Of a DNA stretch of 64,000 nucleotides, positions 23,696-36,500 are shown piece by piece (position 1 is the first letter of the stretch; the number at the start of each line of letters is the position of its first letter). Both the position numbers and the translations under genes were made by a program. Location of the stretch: NCBI GenBank assembly GCA_022578965.1, contig MU400647.1, forward strand, positions 1 through 64,000, in the 5' to 3' direction. The notes under the pieces were generated by a model. The model did not search any database. It saw nothing but the letters and a program-made list of their open reading frames with translations, and had not been told where the DNA came from. The stretch comes from Xylaria sp. FL1777. Lineage: Eukaryota; Ascomycota; Sordariomycetes; Xylariales; Xylariaceae.

Positions 23696-25778
23696 CGTGA
23701 ATAAATAGGGGGAGTGGGGCGACTGCTAGTATCCTCCTGCAGAAACTAAGGTGGATGTGTATACTCTTGTGGATGTGTTGTATTATTCCGTAGAAAGCGC
23801 TGTCGTAACAATGGCAATCCTAAGGCGTACCAACGTTAATCCAGTTGTTGAGTCCAGCTGCTTGTGTATATCGTTGAGCACTCGTAATCGGACTTCTGCG
23901 ACACGGGAGTTTCGTCTCCAATCTGGGGGTGATGAATCATACTATTTGATCCCGAAGCGAAGGTAACTAGTTCCTATGAATGGGTAAGAAAGTATTGTGG
24001 AGGGCAATGTTCTTTCTATGCGTAAGAGCCCCAATAGGACAGCCCATCTGGTTGGGAAAAGGCGAATCATCAGAATCTGGGGAAAAGAGTATCTAGCGGA
24101 GAAAGTATTGATCAAGCCAACTAGATAAAACCCTACCAGTGTGACGAGGGCGGGAGCCTTTCCGGGCCAAAACCCGCCACCCGTTCTGTTTCCAGCGATT
24201 AGGTTCTGCCCAAGCTCTCTCCATTGATCTGATTTGGATCGATCCAGGTAGATGTGCAGCTGCTGTAGCCCATACTATGCAGCTTCCTATCTATTTCCTA
24301 CTGTGACTGGTCACTATGCCCCTGGTCGCCTGCCTCAAAGGAGGGTCAAGTACAGCCCAAGTACTTCCGCGGCACGTCTCGATCGGAGATATCGCCGTGA
24401 TCCCTGGCCTGATGACGATTGTTTGTTTACCTGGAATAGTGGGTAACACGAGCCCAGCTGAGGAGATTCTATTCTTTACCTCGGTGAAGCTATTCTGACT
24501 AGTTTTGCGACTCAGAGCTCTCAGGAAGACAATAAACTCTGGCTGCGATCTCCAGAACAGTACCAGGATGCAGGTGTGTATGTGCCTGTTCCTTGGGTAG
24601 CGGAGAGAGGTCACCTAGACCCACTGGAGAAGTGCCTATTTGTAGGCAAATATGTAGATAATTGAAGTGATGGCCCCCTGGGCTCGCTTACGTGTAGCCA
24701 CAGCTCAGGGCTCCCTCAGGGGCCGCCTCGTTGATATACCTAGCCAATCATCTTACACAAGTAAGAGGTAAACTTCTGAGTGTTTGGTATAACTCTGTTC
24801 AGCTTAGCCGCCGGGCACTACAAATCTCTCATAAATAAATTATGGCGGTAGATAGAACCTGGCAAAGCTGTTCGTCTAGCAGCCCGGCTTTTTCTAACGC
24901 CGCTCCCTACACCGATGAGCAGTTACCTACCAGGTACAACAGGGGAAAATATAACCCAAGATTGTCGATGATGTCATCTTTGATAGCAGATACTACAGGC
25001 AGAAATGCAGGGTCCAGGTGACTAACTTATAAAATTTCAACCGTGTTGCGTATGGCGGTATTACCTGGTTAAGCCGCGAGGGAATTGTCTCCCAACTCCG
25101 GCATGAGTAATGAAACGTAATATTCGTACAGACCATTAGTCAATATTAGGAGATCTAAGATGAGATAACTTTGTGATTATGACAAAAGGAAGAGCTGTTC
25201 TCCGGGTTGTTTGGCGAAGCTTGGAACCCTTCAATGCTTTAATATGTGTCCGGGTACAACCAATCAGAAGAGACATCGGAGTCAACTCCGAGGTTCCATT
25301 GACCAATAGCGAGATGGTCTGCAAAAGTCTTGGCAACTAAACAACTGGACATAACAGCTTGGCAATTTGGTAACAGGGAGAAACAGGGGCGTGATCAGCC
25401 AGTCCCAAAGAGTAGATTACTCCATGGATTGAGATGGTAGTCTAGAGTACAAAGATCAAGCTTTATTTATATGGGAGCCTAATAGCGGCTTCAGTCTAGC
25501 TTGGTTGATCCCGTTTACTCAGTCTTACTCAACCACACTGCTGGCTCTTATTCTGCACGGAGAGGTCTCCGTGTTCAAGGCTGTCACTGATTGGCAAATT
25601 TTCCCGATTTTCTGCCAAGATTAAGATCTAGATCCCGAAGAGAGGCATAGGCTGTTGTCGTGCTTGATAAAATGGCCAATCCAGCTGGACGAAGCCCAAG
25701 TAGTAATTCTACTCATACAGAAGGCCCGATACGTAAAATAATGGGTTATTTCATGCTCAGCCGCGGGCGTGGCTAAAA
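23696..25778. other. Gene-free, AT-rich region
   Basis: It begins with the bZIP promoter and continues as sequence without credible ORFs. A short hairpin with 8-bp arms (CACGGAGA/TCTCCGTG) lies at 25556-25573. The character suggests degraded repeats, but no family is recognisable. Confidence 0.4.
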
Positions 25779-25796
25779 GGGGGGGGGGGGGGGGGG
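25779..25796. repeat. Poly-G tract (18 G)
   Basis: An uninterrupted run of 18 G within otherwise AT-rich sequence. It may be real or a sequencing artefact. Confidence 0.8.
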
Positions 25797-26492
25797 TATC
25801 TTGTGGTTATCTACAGCCTATAGCAACAAAAGTTTAGGTGAGGGTGTCACACGGACATGTATCAATACATAACTGAACAACCCCCTCGTCCTCGTGGTCA
25901 GATTGCTTTAGGTTGTTTTCTTTTTGTTTTTGGTCTACCGTCACCCACGCAGAGGGACCATCGAGGGTAAGCACAGGAGCAGCAATGCACACTGTCCAAA
26001 TGAATCGATATTCTTGGACAATCTGACCACTGGGCAGGGCTTGCCCGTCTAGGTTCAAGGTTATCACGGATTAGACGAGTAGACAATTACGGCGGCTCCA
26101 GATCCCAAAATCCAGGGCCGCTGTATCTACCCATGTTACAGAGACCCCTAACTAAGTAATCCGTAAAAAGTATCCAGATGAACTCGATAGAATAAACTTA
26201 GAATCCAGCCCGCAGTTAATAAAATTTTGTCAGATAACCTAAACAAAGAGCAAACATAAAATTATAAGATCGCTCTTTGGAAATTTGATTAAGTATTTAA
26301 TCTACCCAGTTTAAAAGTCTGCCTCAAGGAAGTAGCTAGAAATTTTGAGCTGTAAAATTAGTTGGTCATAGCTACGTCTGTTGTTACGGTACCGTATGCA
26401 GTTTTTTATCCGCCATTACTGAACTATCTAGGTAAGGAGCCGGTAAACTACCTAGGTAGTTCAATACAAAAGCTAATCAAGTCGTATTGTAC

Positions 26493-26778
26493 AAAGGTCC
26501 CGGCAAAAAGTTCTAATCATTGCTAAGCTAATAAACAGTGCAAAACTTTTAGCGTTTTTTGAACGTGTAGATTATCTTCCAAGTGTAAGCGGCCCGTGCC
26601 AAGTGCTAAACTCTTCCTATGGACCGCTATCAGCTGTTGCCAGCTGCTACAAATTGCCAAACGAACTGCCCATTCAATCGAAGCTCTGGCTGGCACTTGC
26701 CCCAGCCGTATGGAGCCCAAGCTATACACACTATGTGGAGTTGCCAAGGATGATTAGAACTTTTTGCCGGGACCTTCG
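26493..26778. mobile_element. MITE with 29-bp terminal inverted repeats and TA target site
   Basis: Left terminus 26493-26521 (CAAAGGTCCCGG...AATCAT) and right terminus 26750-26778 are inverted copies, perfect over the inner 27 bp and differing only near the outermost bases. The element is 286 bp and is flanked on both sides by TA (26491-26492 and 26779-26780), as expected for Tc1/mariner-pogo insertion. The interior (26522-26749) holds no transposase, so it is a non-autonomous element. The minus-strand ORF spanning the interior (26523-26747) has no known motif. The identical arms suggest recent or active spread. Confidence 0.85.
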
Positions 26779-27610
26779 TAACTATGTACTTAATAAAGGG
26801 AGGGTTACTCCCGCGTCACATGGAAAGCGGAACAGGCAAGGTATGTTGTATAGCTGCAATGCCGTTAAGCGAACAGATGAACGAGGATAAGTTCAAGTTA
26901 GCGCTAGCATGCATTGGTTGTGGTGGGGTGATATAGTTGCTGATAATTACACACCTACTGTCCTTCGGGACTAGCATCATTAGCTCAACCGTAATTGATT
27001 GGTTTTCAGTTGCTCTCTTCTCCTTGTATAGATCTCGCCAAGCACTTTGCACCAGCACCACAACAATAACACCTATCACAATATATATTCTACCGTACTC
27101 ATCTAGATAGGCTAACCTATGAGTTAGAGGGAGCCGTAACCTCACTCATGAAAATACTAGAACCACTGTCTGTTACACGCGCTGAACGCGCTGAATACCT
27201 TGTGCTATCTCCAGACGCATAGTTTGGTGAGACACCTGGACCGTACTACGCTGAACTGAGATTTATTAAGACTGTCTCGCGTATCCAGAAGTGAAGCTAT
27301 TCAGCCCTCGCTTATCTGAGACATATTGACGGACCCCGGAGGTTAGGAAGCCCCAACCAATTGTATATAGACTCAAGGACAGTGTCAGAGGGTATTGTCC
27401 CGGAGTGAATGGATAGCCCTAGCGGTCACATAGCAGGTAGTAAAGGGGTCAGTAGCCGGTACGTTGGTCAATTGGCCCCTAGGGCTTCCCAATGGTAGTT
27501 GGTGGGAATAGCCCATATATATACACCAAGCCCACTATATAGACCCTAGGGGTCTATATGTGACTATATCACCTGACAGACAGCCACCATGCTCAGCGCA
27601 AGCCATGATG
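26779..27610. other. Gene-free region, likely LTR or repeat remnant
   Basis: The segment 27,420-27,610 has promoter-like and hairpin features. CATATATATACACC is followed by a perfect 10-bp inverted repeat (27537-27546 with 27550-27559, loop TAG), directly upstream of repeat copy B. This may be the U3/R part of an LTR, but no second full copy is in the window. Confidence 0.4.
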
Positions 27611-27701
27611 GAAGGCATGAACTTTTGCAGAAATAACAGATTATTATATCCTGAATAGAGTTAATTACTCAGTTCCAAGCCCTGACATCAGCCCTTGTTA
27701 T
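27611..27701 (+). repeat. Dispersed repeat, copy B
   Basis: Second copy of the sequence at 1-94, same orientation. Substitutions relative to copy A are mainly transitions and small indels. Similarity stops sharply after CCCTTGTTAT in both copies, so this is probably an element terminus. Confidence 0.7.
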
Positions 27702-28349
27702 ACTGTCCCTCTAGTGCACAGAGTCTTGCGGCTAACACAACAGCTATGACATTCTTTTTTTTTACTCACTACAACGCAATTCTGTTGCGAGATCATAACT
27801 AAGCTTAGCTTCATCACACTGAACTCTGAACTTGTATACGCTAACTGATTTCATTCAGCTTCAAGACAAAGACTTGAGTTTATAGAAATGGGTTGACTAC
27901 ATCACAAGATCTAGATTTGAGTTTTATGGTTTTTATACAGTCGTCCAATAATACGAATTATGAACCCAACACAACCTAGCCTCCGTTTCATCAACGTACC
28001 CCTCTCATCAAAACACACATTAGAGCACACAGCATTAAATAGCCCAAATCCAGCACATATCGTTACAAATTATGGTCACAAAGGACCCGGCAGATACAGC
28101 CGTGCGATGCAAAAATGATCACAGACCACCACCAACAAGCCGATAATGCATAATGATAAAAGCGCTTATCTAGAAGGTTGATGCAGTGGCCCCGATAGGG
28201 TGTCCGACAGAAAAAAAAAGATCGTTAGGAAACATGGTATCTCCGCTCCAGAGAAAACAAATATCAGAGATGATGGTATATGGCTGTAAAGAAGTGAAAG
28301 TCGTTCAAAAACATCGCGGTGATCCGTGCCGTGGTGAGTGTTCTCCACG
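27702..28349. other. 3' flank of the RhoGAP gene
   Basis: 650 bp downstream of the minus-strand RhoGAP stop, AT-rich, probably containing its 3' UTR. No ORF is supported. Confidence 0.4.
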
Positions 28350-31300
28350 CTACATTCTCGTCTCGTCTCTTAGCCGACTATTTGAACCCTGATGGCTCAC
28401 CACATTCCCCATGAACATCGCACTTTCCCGTCTCTTTGACTTATTACCAAACGATGCGTCAAGCATGCCACTCGAGTTTGAGCTATAGTCTTGTTCATAG
28501 GGGGACCCATAGCCATAATGAGGCCGATCATATGTCGGCTGTTTGAATGCTGGGACTGCTGCAGTGGAATCATAGCCAGGCGGAGCAGAAAAACCACTAT
28601 CGTAAGCCGGGCGAGCTGTTGCCTGCACGTTTGGTCCTTGTTGTGATAAATATTGTGAGTCGTAAGCCTGTCTAGGCGGCGGCGTGGCCGTCGCTCGGAT
28701 GCCAAGTCCTGACGCATTAGGTGGTGGCGTGGGCGTTGACCGTTGCTGCAATTGTTCGACGAGTCGTTGCCGATGGGGTGACTCAGTCGTACCTGCGGTT
28801 GAGGGACGCCGTGGCTGTGATTCTATAAGTGATCGAGAATCTGGTTCTGAAACAGGTGATGGGAGTTCATACTCCTCAGGCTCTATGCCGAAAATGCCTT
28901 GATAATTCTGTAGAAGGAGAGCAAAAACAGGAGCCGGAATGTTTAGTGTAGGTGAAAAGACTATGCCTACATTACGCACTGTCATCTTATTCATGTCGGA
29001 GTGGTTGATAATCTTGATCAAGAAAGCGATGAGGTATTTAAGCAGCGTCTCGTTAGCAAGCGGCAGGCGTTGCACAAGTTCAGACAGTGCCGCAATTTTC
29101 TCTTGATGATTTGTCATTTCTGTGACTGCCACGAATTTCATGTGCAAGTCCCGAGTAAGGATGGTAGTGGGGAGCTCACGCAAGTAGAGTTTCAAGAGCG
29201 AAGCGACTGCGTGTATATCGTAGTAGGTCTCATCTGTCAGGATGTTGACGTCGCCCTCTTGGTTAAAGCGTTCTCGTAACTGCTTGATTACGAGATTGGA
29301 ACCGCTCAGACGGAAAATTCCCTCCTCTAAGATTGCGTCTCTCAAATCGAGATACTGGATACAGCGATAGACAACGGCAGGAAGAGGCACATTGGTATCG
29401 ACGGGTCCGCAATACCTCACAGCCTCAGCTAGTGGTGCTCCAAAAGCTTGTCGCACTGGACCGCGAGATTCTGTTTGTGGTTGAGGTGTACTTCCACCGC
29501 TAGAATTATAAAGAGGGTCTTGATCATCGGAAGATGAACGAGCTTTAGGCCCGAAGCCGAAGAAACTACGTTTTCGTTGTTTCTTTTCTTCGGTAGAGGG
29601 TGCGGGCTGAAGTAAATTGGTTTTACTACCCCATGAAGCCGAGTCAGAGATGATATGGGGGTCTCTAGGAGCTGATATCGTGTATAATGAAGGCGCCGCC
29701 TTCTCTGGAAGCTCAGGGCTCGTTGTTCCTCGCCGCCGGGGTGGTGCGCCATCAGGTATATCGCCTTGCTTGGCGGTGTCATAGCTCATTCCAATGAGCG
29801 CGTCCTGGTTTTCGTTACGGTGTTCTATAGGTTTTCCTGCTCCATACATTTTCTTTTTAGCATTTACACCTGTGCTATGAGCCTGGTTGCCATGGCTATG
29901 CGTGTTAGACTTGAGCGATGTCTCGTCCTCATTTGGATCTCGGCAGTCAATCCAGCGTAAAAGAGTATCAACCCATTGGTCACGTTCCTGGTCGCTTTCA
30001 GCGCAAAGTACATGCTTTACGTAGCTGCTTGCATCTTTCTTCTTCGGTTCTAGAACCAAGAATGCATGTCGATATTGGTTGTCCGGCTCGTCAGCGCTCG
30101 AACCTCCTGCGGGAGAGCCATCGGTATTCTGCTGGGCCTGTTTCCCAATCTGCGCATTCAGGAGCTTGATGGTTCCAAGATGTGCTCCTCCGGGAGCCTC
30201 ATAGTACCTCAAGTTGGGACTATCAAGAACAAAGTAACGAGCTTTCCACCCACCAAAATTTTTTCCTCTTTTCGTAAGATATCCGTTCTTAAATGGTCTG
30301 CCACCAGGTCCCGTCTTATGAGGACTTACCTCCCCATTCGACTTGTTTGGAAGCGAAGAGTCGTCGCTATTAGGTGGCAAAGCATTAGTAGAAAGATATT
30401 TACATAACTCGACGGCAGTCGGCAGGTCGAGTGGGGTGTTCAATAGTTCATCTAGGTAATTATCAAGGACACTACGGCGAGTATCAAGCTTAGCGGGAGC
30501 ATGGCCACTAAACAGTGATCGATCAGGGGTTTTTGCCGTGAAGGAGGGACATTGCTTCATTCTTTGATCAAGCTTTGCGAGAGAGCTAGTATCCTTTTCC
30601 ACTCTCCACAGCTCTCCGCCGCCAGATCTAGATAGGATGGCTAGTGTGAAAACGGGGTCTTCCTCAAGCTGCGTGAGAGAAAGTAGACTCGCCCGGGATG
30701 GCCTCATCCGAGAGGAGGCAACTTTAACGGCGACAGATGGTAAGGCGTTGGGAGGCAGTAATAGGTCAGGATATTCTTCAGTAGTGAAACCGCGGAAGAT
30801 CTCGGTACGTTTGGGTTGCTCAAGCTCTTGTCGCTGTTTTGTGATATTGGGAACTTTGGGAGAAGCTAAGTTTGACGGCTCGGCGGAGGCAGTATAGAAC
30901 TTGGGCGTATTTGGCGGAAGAGGTATTGGTTGTCGAGGCGCTCTGGGAGATAGAGGAACTGCTGCCGAAGCCATGCCACGGGGTGATAGGGGCGCTGAGA
31001 ATGTTGTAGGTCGAGGGCTTGATGGCAATCCTGGGCTCATCAATGCAGGATGGAGTTTCTGTTGAGACTCATTCCCGCTAAGCACGCTAGCTAAAGATGC
31101 TGGGACTTTGTCCCGAATCAGTGATGGCTGAGCGGGTTTACTGCGAGGGCTAACGGGGATGTCGTCTCCAGTTTCTTCGGATATAGGCGTGCCTTTCTGG
31201 CTGCCTTTTTTGCTCTTCTTAGAGAGGCTGCGGGCCTCAGCCTCCTGCTGTGCAATAATTTCTCTCTCACGATCATCATCCGCTCTAGTACGCCTACGTC

Positions 31301-33380
31301 CTCTCGATTCGGTTATAGGAAATTCATCCACTTCTAATAATGAGCCGTAATCGGACTCAGAATCGTTTTCTTCGTCAAGAGCTGATTCCTGCGTTATGCT
31401 AGGCTCTTTCTTCAACTGTAGAGGGGCAGGTGGGGGTTTTCGAGGAGGAGGAGCGGACGGAGGTGGGAACTGTGAGATCCCTTGGTCTATTAACGGGGTC
31501 GCCTCGATGATAGCCACGGTCGGGGGCTTCGGCTGAGGTTCGTGCGGAGGTTTGCTCGGAAGACTTCTCGATGGGGGCAACCCAATATGAATGGGGAGTT
31601 CATGTGCAGCATTGGTAGCGTTCTTCGCTGCATCGGCAACACGATCCTCTTCTTCGTGGTCGAAATGGTCTAAGGCATGCTCAGAAGGTTTTGGCATAGC
31701 ATGTGTGGGATCCAATATCTCCCCAACTTTTGACGTCGGTTGATTTGGTACACGATCCGCGGGAGGAGTAATAGGGTACGGAGCAAGAGTCATATCTACA
31801 GGCGAATGCTTTGTGCTGTCTGAGTCGAGGTTTGAAGGAGATCGGGGCGGGTCGTTTTGTTCTGGTTTCGAGACCTTCACGTCGGTAGGGGCAAGGCTTC
31901 CTGTCCTAGACGAAGCAACACCAGGTTTTGCATGGTCGTCATGGATAGCAATAACTTCCTTTAGCTTCTTCCTGTATTTATCCTTGTCTTTCAAAGCCCG
32001 ATCTAAGTCTTTATTTAGGCCTAGGATCATAGCCCTTTGCTTATCTACTAGGCGCCATAGTTGAGCATTTTGCTGAGACTGGGACTGCTTCTCTTTCAGC
32101 AGATACTGGATAACGGCCTCGGGGGTCCCGGCTGCTCTAATCAGATTTGCGACATCGTCTTGTGAACTTTGCTGTGAAGGTGCTCGCGATGAAATTGCGG
32201 AGACCGCCGAATCGATCGACGATGTTCGAGGGGGTCCTCTTGCGGCGTCGACCTTCGAGAGAGACGATCCACTAGCCATGTTCGGTAGGCTTGCAGCGGC
32301 AGAGCCTACTGACTTCGTCCTAGCAACGGGGTAAGGTAGACTTCGAGAGTCATTCGGAGAAAGAAGGGGGAAGCTCGGGCTATATACAAACAGGTCAGTG
32401 ATGTCGTGCCCACCGAATGTAACTGCTACGTATTGAACGAGTATCCCTTCTCTTCTTCGGAACGCACCAAGGATTAGTCGTGGCCGGAGTCGCCGGCGGA
32501 GAGAGCTCGAGGAAACTTGTGCCTGCGAGATCGAAATGATAGGGCCGAGATGGTTGTAGAGGCTCCCTTGGGGAGAGTGTGGTCGACCCGGACACGGAAG
32601 GAGAAAGCAAGGGAGACCGTGCTAGACTATCAGTAGCCGGCGATGGGAAGCTTGGGCTGCTTGGGCTACTAGGCGACGACCTGACGATACTCGTTTGCAG
32701 AGGGCTAGGCGCGGCTCTTCGTTGCGATCTAAAGACGGAGGTGATCTTAGTTAGTACTGTCTCGAGGCTACAATTCCTACCCAGCTGACGAGCGCTGGTT
32801 TGGTTCCTGGTGGCTCTTCTCTTTTTCCCCGGTCAACTGGCTGGCTATCGTCGTTGCAAACGTAACGCGGCGTCTTCTTACAGGCCAAGGGCGCACATGC
32901 AAGAGCGAGATTTCAAACGAATTCTAGCCAAGTGCGGAGTTGCTCGAGAACGCAGCTCTTGCTCATGTCCAGTGGGATTCGAAAGTGATCAATGCAAAAC
33001 TACTCGGTGCCCCCGACAAAATCGCAGCATGACCATCCTGTGTCCCGCACCCCAAGTACAGCCAAGTTACATGCAGATACAGGAACCATGAATAAAAGAA
33101 CAAGCCAACAAAGAGGCGAGAGCAGAAAGAAATGTGGATGTCAGGCTTACTTTGCTATACCTGGGAAGGCAAGAGAAAGCGACGGTATCGTTGTGGTCGT
33201 CGTCGCTGTCGTCGGAGTTGGTGGCGAGGACGACAATGCGAGCAATCCAAGGTCGTCTGAAGGATAGTCTGGCGCGGCTCTGCCGATGGTTGGACTATCT
33301 TGAATGGGCTCCTCGGTCGCTTGCTGCTCGACCTGGGGACCTGGCGGAGTCTCGCTGCGCCGGAGCGTTAGGTGCGACAT
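28350..33380 (-). CDS. bem3: Rho/Cdc42 GTPase-activating protein with PX, PH and RhoGAP domains (Bem3-like)
   Basis: Spliced model: 33380-33151, 32728-32468 and 32379-28350, 1506 aa. Exon 3 alone is open for 1309 codons from an internal ATG (32279, residue 198), but sequence upstream of that ATG stays open to a good acceptor (TATATAG). It joins in phase to a Pro/Ser-rich exon (SPLLSPSVSGSTTLSPREP) and to a first exon starting MSHLTLRRSETPPGPQVE. Domains: coiled coil at ~255-310, PX at ~688-830 (TEIFRGFTTEEYPDLL), PH at ~862-975 (KNGYLTKRGKNFGGWKARYFVL...RDQWVDTLLRWI) and RhoGAP at ~1143-1325 with the arginine finger in EEGIFRLSGS. PX-PH-RhoGAP is the Bem3 arrangement: it inactivates Cdc42 at sites of polarised growth, recruited through phosphoinositides. 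The long N-terminal and C-terminal parts are disordered with SP/TP sites. Confidence 0.88.
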
Positions 33381-33527
33381 AGCCCACACCTACCTATACT
33401 ATACTATGTAAGTACCTACCACTAGGTACTATGCGTCTGTACACTACTGGCCCCGCCTACTCTACCTGCACTAGGGCAGGTATACTGCGTCGGTAGGTAT
33501 ACTACCGGTAGGTACACAGTAGAAAGG

Positions 33528-33547
33528 TATACTACCTAGGTAGTATA
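33528..33547. repeat. Perfect 20-bp palindrome
   Basis: TATACTACCTAGGTAGTATA reads the same on both strands. It sits ~150 bp upstream of the Bem3-like start codon, among many partial copies of the same word. Confidence 0.85.
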
Positions 33548-36500
33548 GATAGGTACCCTAGACACACTACCTTCCAGAGGCGCCCGTGGAGGTACCTGCT
33601 CCTATACAGCTCGAGGCACGTATACTGGCGGTACTACTGAGAGTAAGTACCTACTGATGTATAGTATTCTATAAGTATAGGTAGTGTATGCTGTATATGC
33701 TGTATACCTACATACCTAGTATACTATGTATATGCAGAATGGTTGCACACGCAAGGACGAGCCAGGGTGCGATTGGTGCTGGTTGTTTCGCAGCAGAGGT
33801 CAGAGCTTTCGCTACAACCCTCGACCCTGGAACTTCCCCGCCTGGCTTCTGCAGTGGCTGTTGGCTTGATGCTTAATGGATGCTTAATGGCTGGACGGGG
33901 TTGGGTCAGGTTCGCTTGGGGTTTGGCTTGGTCTGGGTCTCTCGCGCGTTCGCTGGTTTCGAGACGCTCCAGAGGGCCAAAAGAAGCATATGACGCCGAC
34001 CCTGATTTACGTCGCATGTATCCGTATCCTGCAGAGAGGGTCGTGTAGTTGTCGCACAGAGGGCGAAATGCGAAATCTGGTGGCCGATGCAGCCAGGGCC
34101 CAAGACCGCAAATCTACCTCACCCTGGCCGGGGGAGCACAACGAAAGGAGGTGAGCGCCTACGATGATGTATGCCGTACGGATACCAGCTTCGCAAACGC
34201 TGCGAACACCTCGCTTAGATGGGTAGTGTATAGTGATGGCCGGCAGGTGGTACAACGGGAAGCGATAATAGCGATGATAATTATTAAGATTAGAACAACC
34301 CAAGGTTAGGTAAGATAAACCGAGAGGGGCGTTTTTGGAGAGTTGGTTTTTTATCTTTTGTCCGATGGTCTGTTTCTCCTCCTCTGCGCCACTTCTGGCT
34401 AATATAGAAATCTTCACGAAACTCAATTTACGGTGGCCAGAGGAACGAAGTATTAAAGATTACCAGCTAGGCGACGTACTGTAGAAGTAGTATAGGAAGA
34501 ATGGGAAAAGGAGAGGCAAGAGAGGCAATGGGCTGCATCGAGTCACAGGAGGATGGATGGATGGATTTGCAGTCAGGAGCAGCTGCATCCTGCTTCGCCG
34601 TCCCAAAGCCTAATTGACTACCGTACGTGACCTAGTGTAGATTAAATCAGGGGTAAAATCCATACGCATACATACTACTGCGTACTTAAGTAGTCACGCT
34701 CCAGGTAGGTTGCTACACTCGACCTACCTACCTCCCTATCTGGACGAGACGGACTCTACTAGCTTGGCAATGAGGGATCGAAAGGAGGAAAAGGCACGCA
34801 ATCTAGCGTACATTTCCCCTGTGAATGTCTGCAATACACCGCGGAACTATAGTTTGGAGGATGCAAATCAATAATGATGATCTGTCTAACAGCCCTTGAC
34901 AATTTCTCGCCGTTGAAAGTTGTTTTTTAAATATTGATATATATCAGCTACATACTAGGTACTATCTACAGTAGATGATATAGGTATCTGCGATATACCT
35001 ATGTAGGTGAGGTATGACCTCAAGCTATCATACATTTTAGTATACTTACCCGTTACTTGTGACATAACATGGTATGTAGTGTACCTAAGGTACCCCTGAA
35101 CCGTTTACTACAGTAGCCGCTAGGGGCGGCACGCTAAAGCGAACCCCTTATCCACTTATGCCGCCACTAACAACTTCACGAATGACCATCGACAACTACC
35201 TATGTAGGTAGTACACCACCTACACAGGTAGTACTTACATGTAGATAGATACGCATAAACATTTACTTGCATGTACATAGAGGACTACGCAGTACTACAT
35301 AAGTATACCTACTACGGCTGTTAGTCTTAGACTACCTATTATATCCCTCATGAAAACACCTACAGTAGGTTTAGTATAACGGACGCCAAGTAACACACAT
35401 ATCGAACGTATCCGTCAGGTGATATGAATGCTGTAACTTTGCAGAGTTTGGAGTTAGGCGCACAAACTTGAAAAAAATGTCGTGAATCGTTTATGAAGGG
35501 AATACTTCAAGACCAGAGCTATGTCTGCTCAGGGCACTGCTCAGGGTTCACCCCCGGACAGAGCCCCGGATTTAGGGGAGGATTCAAAACGACCCTGGTT
35601 CGTGCTTTGTACGCAGTGTACTACACTACTGTACGCAGGATGTAATTGGTATACCCTCGTATAAGTAACTCCTTCGGAACATTCCTGATTTGTAGGTTCT
35701 TGGATATAGTGCTGATAGTGCTGAATATAGTGTCTACTATATATCTACCGGTAGATCTAATGTCTCACGGGACACCATTGGCCATGGCGAAGAGAGAGTC
35801 GGCGTTCTGCTGCTCAATTCCACCATGTAGCAGTATATATAGAGGCATGTGTCTGTCACCCATTGGGAGTCGAGTCCGCATGCAATTTCCTATCGTTCCC
35901 ACCGTATCTACCGTGGTGGATTGCCTCTCATGTGGCCTGCAGGAGACTTCTGCAGGAACACGGATTGGGCAACACTCGGTGGCCTTGGCAGAGACCTCGT
36001 CAGATCAGGATCTCGGTGGATCTGTCGTCGACTTGAGCCTGTCCGCAACCTAGATAGTGTACATGTAAAACCAAGTTGGAGATCAAACCCGGCCATGTGC
36101 TGGGAAATCTGGTAGCTATGCGCCCTTTAATTCCGGTAGAATCGATCATATAGGTCGGCCAAGTGCGGGAGACGGCGGGAGAGACCAATAACAGCTTTGC
36201 ATAAGTGTGTATGTGTGTAAGTGTGTAGATGTGTAGGTGGGCTAGATAAGGGACCGGGTATAGAACTCAAAACAAGCCCCCAACCAGAAGAATGTGTTTA
36301 TCAGAGTGATGGGTCGATGGGTGCATACAGCACCTCTTTTCCTGTCTGCATCTTTTTCTTCTGCAACGCACGCTGCAACGAATAATCGCTCGAACCGACC
36401 ACGTGTGTTCTAACGCAAGACGAGACAGACCCAGATGGGCCCGGCATTAATATGCACGCAATCATTCCCAAGGCCCTTCCTCCACTCACGCGCTCCTTTA

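Noticed and set aside
25136..25336. Possible retrotransposon integrase tail (NGTSELTPMSLLIG on the minus strand)
   Set aside because: A vague resemblance to Ty3-type integrase C-termini over one short segment; no neighbouring RT, RNase H or zinc motif found.
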